The notes under the pieces were generated by a model. It saw only the letters and a list, made by a program, of their open reading frames with translations. It was not told the origin of the DNA and ran no database searches. Positions 35,884 to 48,000 of a DNA stretch of 64,000 nucleotides are shown piece by piece; within the stretch, counting starts at the first letter, position 1, and every line of letters begins with the position of its first letter. This stretch comes from Pseudisothecium myosuroides (taxonomy: Eukaryota > Streptophyta > Bryopsida > Hypnales > Lembophyllaceae), in the NCBI GenBank assembly GCA_951799445.1, contig OX637295.1, forward strand, positions 11,346,001 to 11,410,000, in the 5' to 3' direction. Both the position numbers and the translations under genes were made by a program.

Positions 35884-36019
35884 TCTACATGTGATTGATG
35901 TGAAGCTTTGTTTTACATATTTACAATAAATATTGTGCAAGTTATAAATTGTTTAAAATTTCAATGTCAAACTGGATAGATAAAAAATACATTCTAAAAA
36001 ATAAATCATAGTTTTCAGA

Positions 36020-36159
36020 CACTACAAGAAAACAATGTCCAAATTGACACGTCTTAATTGACTAAAATGTCCGAAATGACATAATTATGTCAAAAAAATG
36101 TCCGAATTGACAGAAAATTGACAAATAAATGTCCAAATTGACACTGCTCCCTTGTAGTG
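36020..36159. mobile_element. CACTA-type MITE with AGA duplication
   Basis: 140 bp; ends CACTACAAGAAAACAATG / CTCCCTTGTAGTG; AGA at 36017-36019 and 36160-36162. Interior has repeated ATGTCCRAATTGACA phrases. Confidence 0.82.
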
Positions 36160-36321
36160 AGATTATGCTCTGAATAGCATTGTTCTACAATATCTTTTGA
36201 CTAGCATAGTTTCCAGAGTACGGTCTGAATAGCATTGTTGTATAATGTCTAGCATGCCTAAGTACATGGGGGTGTTCCACCATTTGAGAGCCCACTGAGT
36301 GAACAAGTTTAGTGTTGCTTG

Positions 36322-36717
36322 CTATATTTCGTTTAGTTTTGATTCTAGTTTTGCTGCCTCAGCTTTTAGTTTATTAATATCTGTTCCACGCTTCCTTGTC
36401 ATTGTCTGCAGCTTGATGATTGCTATTTCTGTGGTTGATGCTTTCTCGCTTGTTTCGGTCACCGTCTTTTGCAGGTCATCAAGCTTCTTCATCTTGTCAC
36501 CGGAACCTCTATTCTGCATCCAGTCTAAGGGGACTGCAACGCCTACAGACACTATGTTGCTAACTCCAACAGAGATCCAGGTATTCCTTTTTGTATCATT
36601 AGCAGATTCCATGACAATCTCTCCAACAACCTCGGATGCATCCATTTTGTTGGTCTTTAACTTTATTTTCCCAACCGTCTGAAAGATTTGCTTGAATAGG
36701 GAGAACAGCTTGGACAT
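36322..36717 (-). CDS. Small coiled-coil protein, unknown function (131 aa)
   Basis: An ATG-initiated frame with non-repetitive codon use in otherwise stop-rich DNA. I do not recognise the family. Residues ~49-66 are hydrophobic (VGVSNIVSVGVAVPL), perhaps a membrane or buried helix. The C-terminal half (~75-131) is Lys/Glu/Leu-rich with heptad-like spacing (LDDLQKTV, INKLKAEAAKLESKL), consistent with a coiled coil. The upstream sequence (36718-36800) has repeated GTCTT(T/A)CCGTC phrases and no TATA box in an obvious position. It could be a lineage-specific gene, a single exon of a larger gene, or a captured fragment. There is no independent support beyond frame length and composition. Confidence 0.4.
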   Translation of the reverse strand: MSKLFSLFKQIFQTVGKIKLKTNKMDASEVVGEIVMESANDTKRNTWISVGVSNIVSVGVAVPLDWMQNRGSGDKMKKLDDLQKTVTETSEKASTTEIAIIKLQTMTRKRGTDINKLKAEAAKLESKLNEI

Positions 36718-37307
36718 TGTATAATGGAGGTAGAGCTCTGTTTGAGGGAAGACTAAAGACGGTAAGACTATGGACGGAAAGACAGTAAGACTAAAGACGA
36801 TTAAACTGGAGCAATAATCTGGCAGATGGAACTGTTAGTCGAAAAGATGAAAGTACTTCGGCATGTGAGGTGTTACGATTGGAGAATTTACCGGAAATGG
36901 CAGAAGAGTAGCTAGCTGTAAACAGGTCTAGTGCATAAACAATTCAAGATGATCAATTTAGTATTTAGAAACAAGCGAGGCGTGAGCTTGCTAGACCTAC
37001 AAGAATTTGTTAGTGCGGTAAGACATTGATTAGATACCTTGGATTAGGACTGCAATGGAAACGACATTGAGATTCGATAGAGGTTTAATTTGAGATCAGA
37101 GATACAACAGGCTTAATTAGAGGAAATGAACTGACAGAGTCGATCTTAGAGCCTCGAGAGCGCCTGGATTGGTGCATAAAGAGAGAGAAGCGAGCTCCGA
37201 ATTCAGCGCAGAGTGGACGAGGGCTCTAGGTGCAATGTGACCAAAGATGGTCATATGACCAAAGAAGTTCAGTGTGTGGCCATGGTTGTCATACTGGACG
37301 GACCGTT
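36718..37307. other. Upstream of the small ORF; nothing else recognised
   Basis: More balanced base composition than the surroundings, no frame of note, and a purine-rich 36730-36800 tract with repeated AAGAC(T/G) phrases. Confidence 0.35.
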
Positions 37308-39069
37308 GTGAGCCCCCAATTTGTCACTGGGGACTCACAGTTTTCTTTTTTTTAATTTTTTACAAATTTAAGTATAGTTTTATATACAAAAAGCCCAAAA
37401 AAGAGTGTAAAACTAAAATAGGTATGTCACGTACCAATATAGCATTTGTTCCCTTATAGGTTGTTTCTCCCCAAATAAATCCCATTTCCACTTGTACATA
37501 GGTTAAAACGTGAAAATATTGGTAAAAAGTAGAATTAAGGGTTAACCTGACCCAAACAGCCCAGACCTACGGTACATGTGACATCTTATGACTAAAATTG
37601 ATCCGAGGGAACACCGTTGAGGTCCTAAGTACATTCCCAGAGATAGGTTTCACTTTCCCCATAGCATCGAAGAAATAGCAGAAATCCCAACTGTTGGCCT
37701 ACAGAAGTTACAAACTCAAGATTGGCCCGTAAGCGGAATCTACGGGTGGAGTATGGTGTTCTAGGGTGGAAATCACATTTGGGACTCAATGGCGAAATCG
37801 ACTTGCCAAGATTCCCTTGTATGTGAAAGATTCCCTGATTGCCAGAATTGAAAGGAGAAGTCAGAATTTGATTCTCCTTTGACCTTTGTCCAAAGTAAAA
37901 ATATGAGCTTGCACATCTTTTGTGGATTTCCATGAGAGGTTCTATAAAAAGTTTCAGAATTTTCTGACTTACAGAAGATGCCCTTCCGGATGGTCAACCG
38001 CCAAAACCTACGATGGGAAATTCCTAGAAATTACTTAGGTTGCGGTAAAATCTCACTAAAAATTAGATTAGCTTCTTTTATGCTAATAAGATGCCCCACC
38101 AAGTTTCAAGACATTCCGATAGCCAGAAGTGCCTGAACCAGCGAGATTCCCCGGAAATTGGCAAAATTGAAGTTTACGGTGGAGTTGACTTGCGTACCGG
38201 GAGCTTACAAAATCGGAATAAGGTCAAAGGTAGGTCTTTTCTTACTCCCCCATACCTACTAAAGAACCTAGGCTAGTTACTTTTCTCAGAAAAGTCAACC
38301 TCCAAGATTTGGATTTTTACCCCGTTTTGGCGTTCAGTTAGCGGTAGGTTATGTTGCGTTTTTTGGAGTTTGGTTAAGGAGTAGGGGGTTCGCCAAGAGT
38401 AAAAATGGCCTTCTGAAGCCAACGGCGCAATCAGTTTTCAATTTGGAGTTGATCTCCAAAAGTTAAAAGTTTGGACCAGCGTAGAAAGTCAAAAATTGAA
38501 GATTAGGATGAAAATCTTAGTTGATAAGTTTACGACTTAGGAAAAGAGGGGGGATGAGCACCCTTGGAAATGTATTTAAGGGGGCTCATTTTCCTCTCAC
38601 AAACACCCCTTGTAGCCATATTTTGGCTCTCTTTGCACATTTGGGTCCATTTAATTGGATTTTGGCCATTTTAGGCCACGTAGCCAAATTTGTGTGTTTT
38701 TGAAGCGTTTTAAGCTTCACTGTTGGTGTTTTTGGAGCTCTCTTTGAAGGACATTGGGATCCCTTCAAAGTCTTCTCTTATTGCCTTGTTTGAAGTCTTG
38801 TTGCGGAGTTGTTGTTTATTCTTGTTGTGTCTACTAATTCTAGAGCATCCCCCCTCCGTACCTTGGCGATGCCGCTTAGAGGGGCTCTCTAGTGTCATCT
38901 TTAAAAGTGTTGTGTTCTAATCCATCTTGAATAACTTGTATTCGAATTTTGACATCTATCAACCATCCGTATTTCCCTCTTGTTAGTACATGCTTGTTTT
39001 AGCCCTTGTAGAGTTGTATTAACAATCCTCTTTTGTTGGTTTGGACCCTTGATGTTAGTAGGCCCTCTA

Positions 39070-39284
39070 AATACGGCGGAGCTTTGACTTTGCTTTGTTC
39101 AAATTGTCTAGGAGTTTGGGGATTTTCTAAAATACGGCGGAGTTTTGACTTTGCTTTGTTCAAATTATCTAAAGATTTGGAGGATTTTCTAGAATACGGC
39201 GGAGCTCTGACTTTGCTTTGTTCAAATTGTCTAAGAGTTTGGGGATTTTTTAGAATACGGCGAAGCTTTGACTTTGCTTTGTTA
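39070..39284 (+). repeat. 61-62-bp tandem repeat, 3.5 units
   Basis: Units start AATACGGCGGAGCTTTGACT at 39070, 39131, 39193 and 39254, each with TTTGCTTTGTTCAAATTRTC. Highly similar units in a retrotransposon-like leader. Confidence 0.9.
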
Positions 39285-41550
39285 CAAGAAAAAGTCTAAA
39301 ACCATTAAAGTGCTAGTAAAAATTCCCAATTTGTCCTTGTCACCAAATTTAGTGTCCAAAACACTATTTTGGACCATCAAGTTTTGCATCTAAAAGGATA
39401 ATTTAATTATTGCCGGAAGAGACTAGAAACTTTGAGACCAACCTTAGTGTAAGCAACCTTTTTAAAAAAAAAATTGTTGTTGTTGTTTTGCGTAAAAATC
39501 AAAATACCAAAAAAATCAAAGAGCCCAAAGGGCCTGGACGAACCAGTAAGCCTGTTCGGGACGGAGGCAAAGACGGACGAGGGAGCCGGGCCACACGAGG
39601 GAGCAGCTGCAACTGAGCTACTGTGACTGAGCTGCCATGACTGACTGCTATGCCTGACTGCTGCTGGGTACTGAACGTGGCTACGAGTTGGCCATGACTG
39701 AACAAAAATTTGGCTGAGAGGAAAGGAAACTTAAAACTCAAGGCCGGTTGGAGTCATGCCTCGGCCCAATTTTTGAATTTTTATCAAAACCCATCACACC
39801 TTCATCTTGTATTTTAGGAATTAGAAATGTTAAGAGTCTAGAAAAATAGAGAGAAATTGGAAGTAGTATTAGGAGGAGAGAAATTAAGAAGGTAGGAGTC
39901 CAAAGAATCTCAATTTGCAATGTTTCCATTGCAAAAAGAGGCTCAAAAACCATAGGAAGTAGAACACTTGAAAATTTCAAAACCACTTTAAGAATGAAGA
40001 GAGATGAAGTGACAAATTAGAGTTTGAAGAGAATTTAGGAAGAGATAGGATTAGGTGAAAATCTAGGAAGAGCAATTAGAACCATCAAAACTTGAATAGA
40101 ATAATAATTGACCAAGGAGTTGAAGAGTCAACTACTAGTTGGGAGTTGATTTCAATTATTTTAGTTCAAGACTAGTCTACCCTTTGAAGTGCAAATAATT
40201 GAATTAGAATAGTGGTTAGAAGAGAAAGAGAAATTAGAAGAAAAAGAAAAGAAAAAGGAAGTTCAATAAATTGGCAAACCTTGTACTAAAAGTCCTACTT
40301 TAAGCCGTGGGCAAAATTACCAAACGATTCCGAAACATGACAAATGACAAGGAGTTTGAAGGGGTATACGATTACCTAAACAATGACACCAACTCCGAGG
40401 TAAGCTCCTAACTTTAAACCATCCATTTCAATTTCTCAAAAATAGGCGTTTACAAGTAGGACCAAACTCTCAAGTTAATTCAGAGTGTCTAGAATAGGAA
40501 TATTTCAAGAACCAGGGTATGGGTGTTGTAGAGTCTAGTTAGAGGTTTCCAAAACCATCTCACACTTAGGATTTGAAGCTAAAACGAGTAAGATATGGAA
40601 GGATGGAGTTTAGGACCTCATTTGGATGAAAAGTGATTAGAAGATAAATAAAACAAGTTAAATTAGGAAATATCAACTAGAAATAACCTAAGTCTCAAAA
40701 GTGAAATTAGAAGTTAATTATCAAGTTAGGGTTAGGAGTAATCAACGGATGAAGTTTTAAACACCGATTAGCGGTCAAACTTCATCCATCAACAACTTTT
40801 GATAGGATAGGTGGATTCCCAAGTAAGATACCATTTTGGAAAGCTTAGGCTAGCCTCTAGAAGTAACAACTCCAAAAACTCTAGAAATAGTAACTGTCCA
40901 AAACTCAAACAAAACCTCAAAGAACAAGGATAGGAAGAACTAGGATGTTTTAACTTGATCAAAGGAAGAAGTTAGTAATAGTAGGTCATAGTACAATCCT
41001 AAAGTAACCCGGAAGTAGTTCAAACTTCAAGAAAGACCAAAAACCCTAGGAAATATCCAAGGATGACGTTTGGGTCAAGGAACGGATGAAGTCAACCTAA
41101 AATAGTTCATGCAAGTCAAAACTTAGGATTTAGGCAGGTCCTAAACACCTAAACCTAGGGTTCAATTTTCAAGGGTAATTGAATTAGGAAGCACGTCTTA
41201 CATCATGGATGAAGTTTAAATAGCCCCAGAAAAGGCTAAACTTCATCCATCCATAACTTTTGCTAGGAGAAGGGGGTAGGGTCGAATTTTATGTTTTTAG
41301 AAATGGCATGAAATGTTCTATCACTTAGGGTTGTTAAAATTTGACTTCAACTAGTTCAAGTTCGAAACCACCGTGACCTCTTTTGATTAAAAAAGTTAGA
41401 GTAGAAATTGCCGTGTTGGATTTCTTTGGTTTTTGTATACATTGTGGAAGTTAGGAACTTAGAAAAAAGATCCATTGCTTGGAAGGCACAATGGATTTAT
41501 GCTAGGCACCCGTAGGACAAAAATTAAACACCAAAACACTTAGAGCCTAG

Positions 41551-41595
41551 TTGTGCTCACTTATTTACCAAGGGTGGGTAAATAAGCGCTCACAA
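41551..41595. repeat. 19-bp stem hairpin
   Basis: TTGTGCTCACTTATTTACC / GGTAAATAAGCGCTCACAA with a 7-nt spacer, one mismatch. The ends echo the TTGTGAGC pair at 37307, so it may mark the other end of the same unit. Confidence 0.8.
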
Positions 41596-41695
41596 CCGTC
41601 CGCTTGCCCGTCTGTCCGGTTCGCCCATCCGGTATAGATGTTGCCTGCCCGATATAGTCAATGGGCAACTGATTTTTTGTGTCAGTAAAAATAGT

Positions 41696-41910
41696 CGACG
41701 TGGACTTACCTTGCGGACACCTGGCTGAGTTTCGGCGCGGACTTAGGATTAGGCGCGGACACAATACAGGATTGAGCGCGGATGTAGGGGGGGCGCGGAC
41801 TCAAATCGGTCTAGGCGCAGACCAACATCTATTGAGGCTCGGACAGAAGTCGTTAGGGACGTGGACGCCTACCTGGACGCAAACGTAAGCCCTGAGGGCG
41901 CGGACTCCTG
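41696..41910 (+). repeat. GC-rich interspersed GGCGCGGAC repeats
   Basis: GCGCGGAC or close variants recur roughly every 20-25 bp (41736, 41752, 41778, 41793, 41814, 41838, 41899). Sharply GC-richer than the surroundings; non-coding. Confidence 0.7.
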
Positions 41911-41916
41911 TTTGTA

Positions 41917-42805
41917 CAGTAAGGTCTGTTTCATTTACAAATTGCCTATTTGAATATTCAATTTTTCTTACAATGTGTACTATAGTAAATTTTTTTAATT
42001 TAGATAAGCATAATTATCATTGCATCTTTATGCAATTCCACTCAAGCACACCAAATTTCAATTCCTAAAAAGCAAAATTCCATTTTTGGTGAATTTTTGA
42101 AGTCTATCATCATGGTTTTACATAATATTTTATAAAAAAAAATTGGTGATGAATTTTTTTAATTCAATTGCATGGATATGTAAGGAGCATCTATATGCAC
42201 ATCTTTCATATTGAACCCCTTCCCTTAAGTAACAAAAATTTGACTAGGAAGAATTCAAAAGTGAGGCATCATTTGACCAAACTTTGTAAAACAAATATTT
42301 TCTATATTTCAACTATATTAGTATATTTTGGAAAAGTAATTGTACCATCATATTCAAATGTACAAAATTACTCACAATATAGGGGTTACTTTGCCAAAAT
42401 ATACTAACATAGTTAAAATATAGAAAATATTTGTTTTACAAAATTTGGTCATATGATGCCTCACTTTTGAACTCTTCCTAGTCAAATTTTTGTTACTTAA
42501 GAGGGGGGGTCAATATGAGAGATGTGCATATAGATGATCCTTACATATCCATGCAATTGAATTAAAAAAATTCATCACCAATCGTTTTTTATAAAATATT
42601 ATGAAAAACCATGATGATAGACTTCAAAAATTCACCAAAAATGGAATTTTGCTTTTTAGGAATTGAAATTTGGTGTGCTTGAGTGGAATTGCATAAGAAT
42701 TAGATTTTAGTTATGCAAGACAAAAAATTCCATTTTTTTCTATATTATACAATAAAAATTGGAATGGCTCACATCGGCAGTTTCTAAAAGAAATAGACTT
42801 TATTG
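41917..42805. mobile_element. Large foldback element with TA target site
   Basis: 889 bp. Two ~330-bp arms are inverted copies of each other (e.g. CACCAAATTTCAATTCCTAA / TTAGGAATTGAAATTTGGTG), and the arms also match through AAATATTTTCTATATTT near the centre. Outer ends CAGTAAGGTCTGTTTC / GAAATAGACTTTATTG, TA at 41915-41916 and 42806-42807. Transcripts would form a very long hairpin. Confidence 0.85.
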
Positions 42806-43105
42806 TACAGCACACTTCATTTATTCATTTTTTGTCTCATTTTTGGCCTAGATGCTAGGTGTGATTGTGATTGAATCATTCAAACTTTGGACATGAAAAC
42901 ATCAACATCTTATACATGGAGCTATAAAAAAATCAAGAATTGCCAATTATATTGTTTTCAATATATCCGTACTTTTATATATGGTATGTTGTTGGCAAAT
43001 GCCAATTACACGTGATCTCCTTTGAGGATGATGGGTGAACATCCCCTAACTTTCAAATGACCAGCACATGCTAAAGTTCAAAAAATAAAAAATAAAAAAT
43101 ACTGT
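42806..43105. other. 3' flank of the kinase-like gene
   Basis: AT-rich, an ATAAAAAATAAAAAA run at 43085-43100; nothing recognised. Confidence 0.35.
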
Positions 43106-44658
43106 CTACGATAACAACACTCGGGCATACTTTAGCAGTGCGGTGCCTTCTTCAATGTGTAGAACATCCGGGATAGAAGCCCGTTCTTGCACATCCTCTT
43201 GCACAAGGCTTTTCAACTTCAAAATAAGGTTTGTATACTGTTCCAAGTTTCGTTTGGAAAAATAAGTTGGATCCCATTTTTGCTTCCAAATCTTTTTTGC
43301 TATCCATCCCATTGCATATGCATCAACATCCTTAGAGTACCAATGGGTTCGTTGCATGGCCTCCAGCAAGTTCTTTGAGTTTGCGTCGCCGTATACATAG
43401 AACAATTCCAAAGCAACAAACTTTCGGAGTTTTTTCACCTTCAGAATCTCTTCATAGGTTTTATAGCCATACTTTGACGGCTCGTTTTCCACGACTCGGT
43501 TCGAAAGTCCCCAATCACAAAGCCCTATGTATACCCTATTTTCTGCATAAGGATCAAAATGAAGCAGAACATTGGATGTAGAGATGTCGTTGTGTATATA
43601 GTCAACATTGTGGCATTTCTCCACAATAACAATGCGATTTCTGCAGTATGTGGTGACCCACTGTAGTTCCTCCAATGTCAACATTGTATTAGTCATCTTC
43701 ACAATGTCCTCCTCGCTCATGTGTTCGGGAACTTTGGAATCGAAGTTGTATAGAAAAGAAATTAAAGATTCCCCATTCCACCAAAGCGAATAGCCTTCCA
43801 TCGTTTTTGGATTCATGTACGTAAGTCTAATGATGCATGGATGCTCCACTGGACATCCTATAGCCTCAATCACGATTTCCCGGCGCTTCTCCTTTGCGTC
43901 TTCAATGTTCAAATCCTTTCTTGCAAAGTCTACCCAGCTAGGGATGCTTGCAATTTTAGTGATCCATACCTTCCTCACGGTCCTGTAAGCGCCTATTGCT
44001 TTTCTTCCCGGCATTGCCATTACTTTCAGTGAACATGCAAGCCAATGAACTTGTCCGTCACCGCATTCAGCCATGATACAATTCTCTCTTGTTTCTTTCC
44101 ACTCGTATCTCCTCATTTTGTGGCAAGCAAAATATAATTGACACCATGTTTGGACTATCTGTAATTTTGCAATTAATTTTTGCTCCAAGTGATTCAAATT
44201 AGGGTTATCCGGGGATTTTTTAGTGACGTACTTCCAGCATGCCACTACATGGTGGTCAAGGCAACCACCGCTTTATCGAAAAACTCTGAATAATCCTAGT
44301 AATCAGAGCAATTGTTGAATTTTTCAAATGCTTCCAATTTCGCTTCAAATACCTCCCGTAACTCCTTATTCAACACATCATAACCATGTTTGTTCCTATT
44401 CAAATAGGACCTCTCCAATGTTTGAAGAGTTTGAACTTTGTAGAATTCTAGCCCGTAGCCCCTACATACAGCTAAATACTCTTTTGGGGGGTAGTTAATG
44501 TTTGGCTCCTTCATCTGCTTCTTCTGGCTTGACGACAAAGGGTTTGATGAACCTGATGCCATTGGCGTGTCCCACGGTCGAGGTCCTTCCTCCATAGGCC
44601 TGTCTAAGTCCACATACCACGAACGCTTTCCAGACAAACCACTCCCCTCCGCAGCCAT
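43106..44658 (-). pseudogene. Kinase-like gene, broken between N-terminal part and kinase domain
   Basis: The N-terminal frame starts at ATG 44658 and ends at TAG 44296. The second frame (44245-43106, 379 codons as read from GTG 44245, open back to about 44267) lies in another phase and lacks an upstream ATG. It is kinase-like: EHPCIIRL (134-141) resembles subdomain IV, YIHNDISTSNVLL (216-228) resembles the catalytic HRDxxxxN loop (Asp220, Asn225), CDWGLS (243-248) replaces DFG, and DVDAYAMGWIAKKIW (306-320) resembles subdomain IX. Lys97 might be the VAIK lysine. The key Asp/Asn residues survive, so the parent was probably an active or recently active kinase. A TAG plus a frame change between the halves suggests a pseudogene; an unseen intron is the alternative. 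The exact family is not recognised. A TATA box lies ~200 bp upstream of the ATG. Confidence 0.6.
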
Positions 44659-44850
44659 GTTTGAAACAATTTTTTTGTATGTAATTAGCTTCTTGTCCTT
44701 ATAAGTGTTCGTTGAAAAAAAAATCAAAAAACCTGGATATGCTCTTGGGGCCAAGCCCTAACATCCACCAAACTCACTACTAGGCCACAAAAGAGCTAGC
44801 ACATGAGGCATCGGGAGAGGGCTTGGCAAGGAGAAATGAAAAGGGTAGGG

Positions 44851-44860
44851 CTTATATAGC
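44851..44860 (-). promoter_or_regulatory. TATA box of the kinase-like gene
   Basis: GCTATATAAG on the minus strand in a local GC-rich island (44840-45040). Transcription would start near 44825, giving a ~170-nt leader before ATG 44658. Confidence 0.6.
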
Positions 44861-45060
44861 CCCCGCCTGGAGATCCGTTGCGCACCTGCCACGTTCCCGC
44901 CCAAATGCTATCGCATTCCCACACAGCCCGACAGAGTCCGCACCCGACACGTTAGCGTCCCCGAATGAGTTTCCGCCCGATCACCAAGCGTTCCCGCCTA
45001 TCCGCTTACACACCTCTGGCCCCGCCTCCGCTATTTTTTAATTTTTTTTTCCGTAACTAA
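44861..45060. other. GC-rich promoter-like island
   Basis: Rich in CCCGCC/GGCGGG phrases, unlike the AT-rich genome around it. The repeated GTTCCCGCC and TCCGCACCC phrases resemble, in reverse, the GCGCGGAC repeats at 41.7-41.9 kb on the other side of the gene. Confidence 0.5.
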
Positions 45061-48000
45061 TGGGAAACCCACTACATGCCCAAGGCACCCAAATGTGGCG
45101 TCGAAGAAACTTTGAAGTTAAATAAAACCTTATCAAATTGCTATTTTTAGTAATTTATATTTTTGAAAGATTCTTTTTGAAGTCCAGTTTTAGCATCACA
45201 AATCCGATTTCGAAAATGAATAATTATAATTTTTCTATTCTAGGTTTTGTATAAAGGCACCCATTGCAATCTTGACTTTTTGGAGTGTTGAGGGCTCTTG
45301 GAAATGAGCCTCAAATACACTAGATCTTGGAGAAAAAATCACACGAGAAATTCATTTAAAAAAATTGTAGAGTAGATTTTGAGAAGTCATAAATTGATTG
45401 GAGTTATATTTGTTAGGATTTTCATAGTTTTAACACTTTGATGATCAAACATTATAATCTTTCAATCCTTAAATGATATTGTTGTGTTTTCTTTTCCTGT
45501 GTGATCTCTAACATGTCTAATTTGAATTTGTACAGTTACAATTCAAAAAAATTGATTCAACTTATCAAAATGTTGGTTTCTTGTTCAATTTAGAGCAAAT
45601 TCCAAAAGGCTCAAAACAGGTCTTGGGCATTTAGGGGTTACAATTTTTTTCGTGGGTGGATTTGAAGCTTGTAGGATTTCAATGAACTTTTATTCACTTC
45701 AACTCCACCAATACCCATCCTTCTTAAGTCCCTAACCGGACAAGACACTGTTCGCGGTTTGTCAACACATCCCCGCTACAATCTATCTTCATCAACCATT
45801 TTTATAATAAAATTTCAACCTTCATCTCTACAAAACCATCGTGTTTAGAGGCCCAAATCCACTTTAAAATATTCATCTTCAAATCAAGGTCAAAATGTTC
45901 ATCAATAATTATTTTTTATCAAATCCTAACGTAGGATCTTTTACTTGACGTGTTTTAGAACATTGTCTTAAAATTTCAGAGAAAACATCTCCACCAATTG
46001 CAAGTTCAATGTGCCTGAACTTCAAAATGTAGGGTTCTATAGCCCTTCAAAAATATATAGTTTTGTCTTTCAACATTTCTACCCTAAACCACATATGTCG
46101 TATAACTCGTGCATTTTAGTCAATATATTGAAAAACGGGTTTACAACCTACTTAAAAAATTTTAATCCATAAAACTTTCATATTCATCTTCCAAAAAACT
46201 GTAAAATGGAAGGTGGTACTAAATGAAAGAAAAAATTAATATGCTAATAACTTTCGAAGGAATTCGAGAATTTTTTTATCCCAATGGTGAGAATGTTGTA
46301 CTAAACTATTAGTATCCTTTATTTTTATTTTTATGTGCAACAATTCAAAATTGAAAGCAATAGACAATTTCATATGTATTTTCTACCTTTATGGCTCGCC
46401 AAAAAAAAACTCCTCTTTACTTTTACCTCATTGTCTGGAATTGAATGGTTCAAATGTTCTTGAGTAGGTATCCATCTATACAAATCCAAAAAATTTAGAA
46501 TTTAAAAAAATATATATTTTTTGGTTGGACGATTTCACATTGAATTCCAAAAAATCCTTTTCACTTTTGCAGTACGTATTGGAATGACATGAAACAAAGC
46601 TTTACACGTAGATTATGATAAGTAGCATCCATCCTAAAATTTTCATCCAAAATATCTAAATTCTAAAGTTGATAGTGGCTACCTAAGTTCCTAAAACCCC
46701 CAAGTTTGGCTCCTAGGTCCTTCAGGGTTTAACATCTTGTTGAACTATATTGTCTTCTAATTTTAGAGCAACACTCCCCCCTGCAATTTGCAAGTTCAAT
46801 ATGCCTAAAATTGACAGTGTAGACTTCTGTAGACCTTCCCAAAAGAAATTTTCTCTTTCAACATTCATAGACTAGAAAACATACGTCCTATAGCCTTGGC
46901 ATAGTAGTGAATAGGTTCATTAGGTTGAGAATTGCATAGAAAATATATGAAGAAAAATTTAATTTAAAAAACTTTTATGCTCATTTTCGAAGACATTATG
47001 CCCGACATTATGAAATGCTAAGTGTTAGTGCATAAAATGTAAAATGAGTATGCTAATAACTTCTGGCAGGATTTGAAAATCATTCACATAGAGTCCCATG
47101 CATCGAAAAAGGCAATACACACTAATCAATCTTCATTGTAATTTTTCTAATATCCATTATGCATATGTATTTTAAACTACAAGAATTAAGGTTCACAAAC
47201 TCTACATTTATACATTTTGAAATTATGTAAATATTTGATAATCAAATGAATTATTGCAATTGCATGCTCCAAGTGTAAAAATCTATAATAGTATAGTACA
47301 CCAAATGGTGTGTTTAGGGTGCAAACTTTTTTCTTTTCCATTTTTTTGGGTGCACAAATTACAGAAGTCTGTTTTCAATTCTAACCTTCATTTATAGTAA
47401 AAAAAATTGATTATTCTAGTCTACATGCTAATGTATAAAATTTTAATTCCACATTTTACTCTTAAAAATTATAATTTCTTAGCATCTCTATCAAACTTTA
47501 GAAGAAAAAAAGAGTCCACACAAAATATGTTATTTCTAATGTAAAAAACAGGAATATTTCATACAATTATATAATAAAGAGAATTTATTTTAGAAGTCAA
47601 ACTTCACTTCAAGGTCATCGTCAGTGTTGCTTACTTGCTTTCAGTACTATATGTGCCAAAAACATAATAATGAATAAAAACAAAGATTACAGTAATCTTC
47701 ATTGGTACTTGTACATCCTAAAATACTTTTAAACTTATTGGAGTGTTTCTCTTATATTTTCAAATTTATTTCCATTTCTACCCAAAAAAATCATAACTAC
47801 GACAATTTCTCACGAAACAAACTGGAAGTATTTTTAATCATTCAAAGTTCATAGCCTCATGTCATAAAAATTTAAGATACATCTTTGAACCCAATTGAAT
47901 CCCTAAAAATCTACAGTCTTCTCCAAAATTGATGATTTCCGAAATATAATTATCAATTGCTATGAGGAAGAATATTTTGAAACTCAAGTACACCGATAAG

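Larger units (their letters stand above)
37308..41595 (+). mobile_element. Probable LTR-retrotransposon-derived region, coding lost
   Basis: Starts with the inverted pair TGTGAGCCCCC...GGGGACTCACA (37308-37341). It shows the texture of a long LTR: a non-coding U3-like part, a TATTTAAG box at about 38573 with a pyrimidine-rich leader, then the 62-bp tandem repeats. No gag/pol frame survives and no matching second LTR was found, so this could be a solo LTR plus remnant or a large non-autonomous element. Confidence 0.35.

Noticed and set aside
39070..39284. CRISPR-like direct repeats
   Set aside because: Eukaryotic context, tandem units without unique spacers; ordinary minisatellite.
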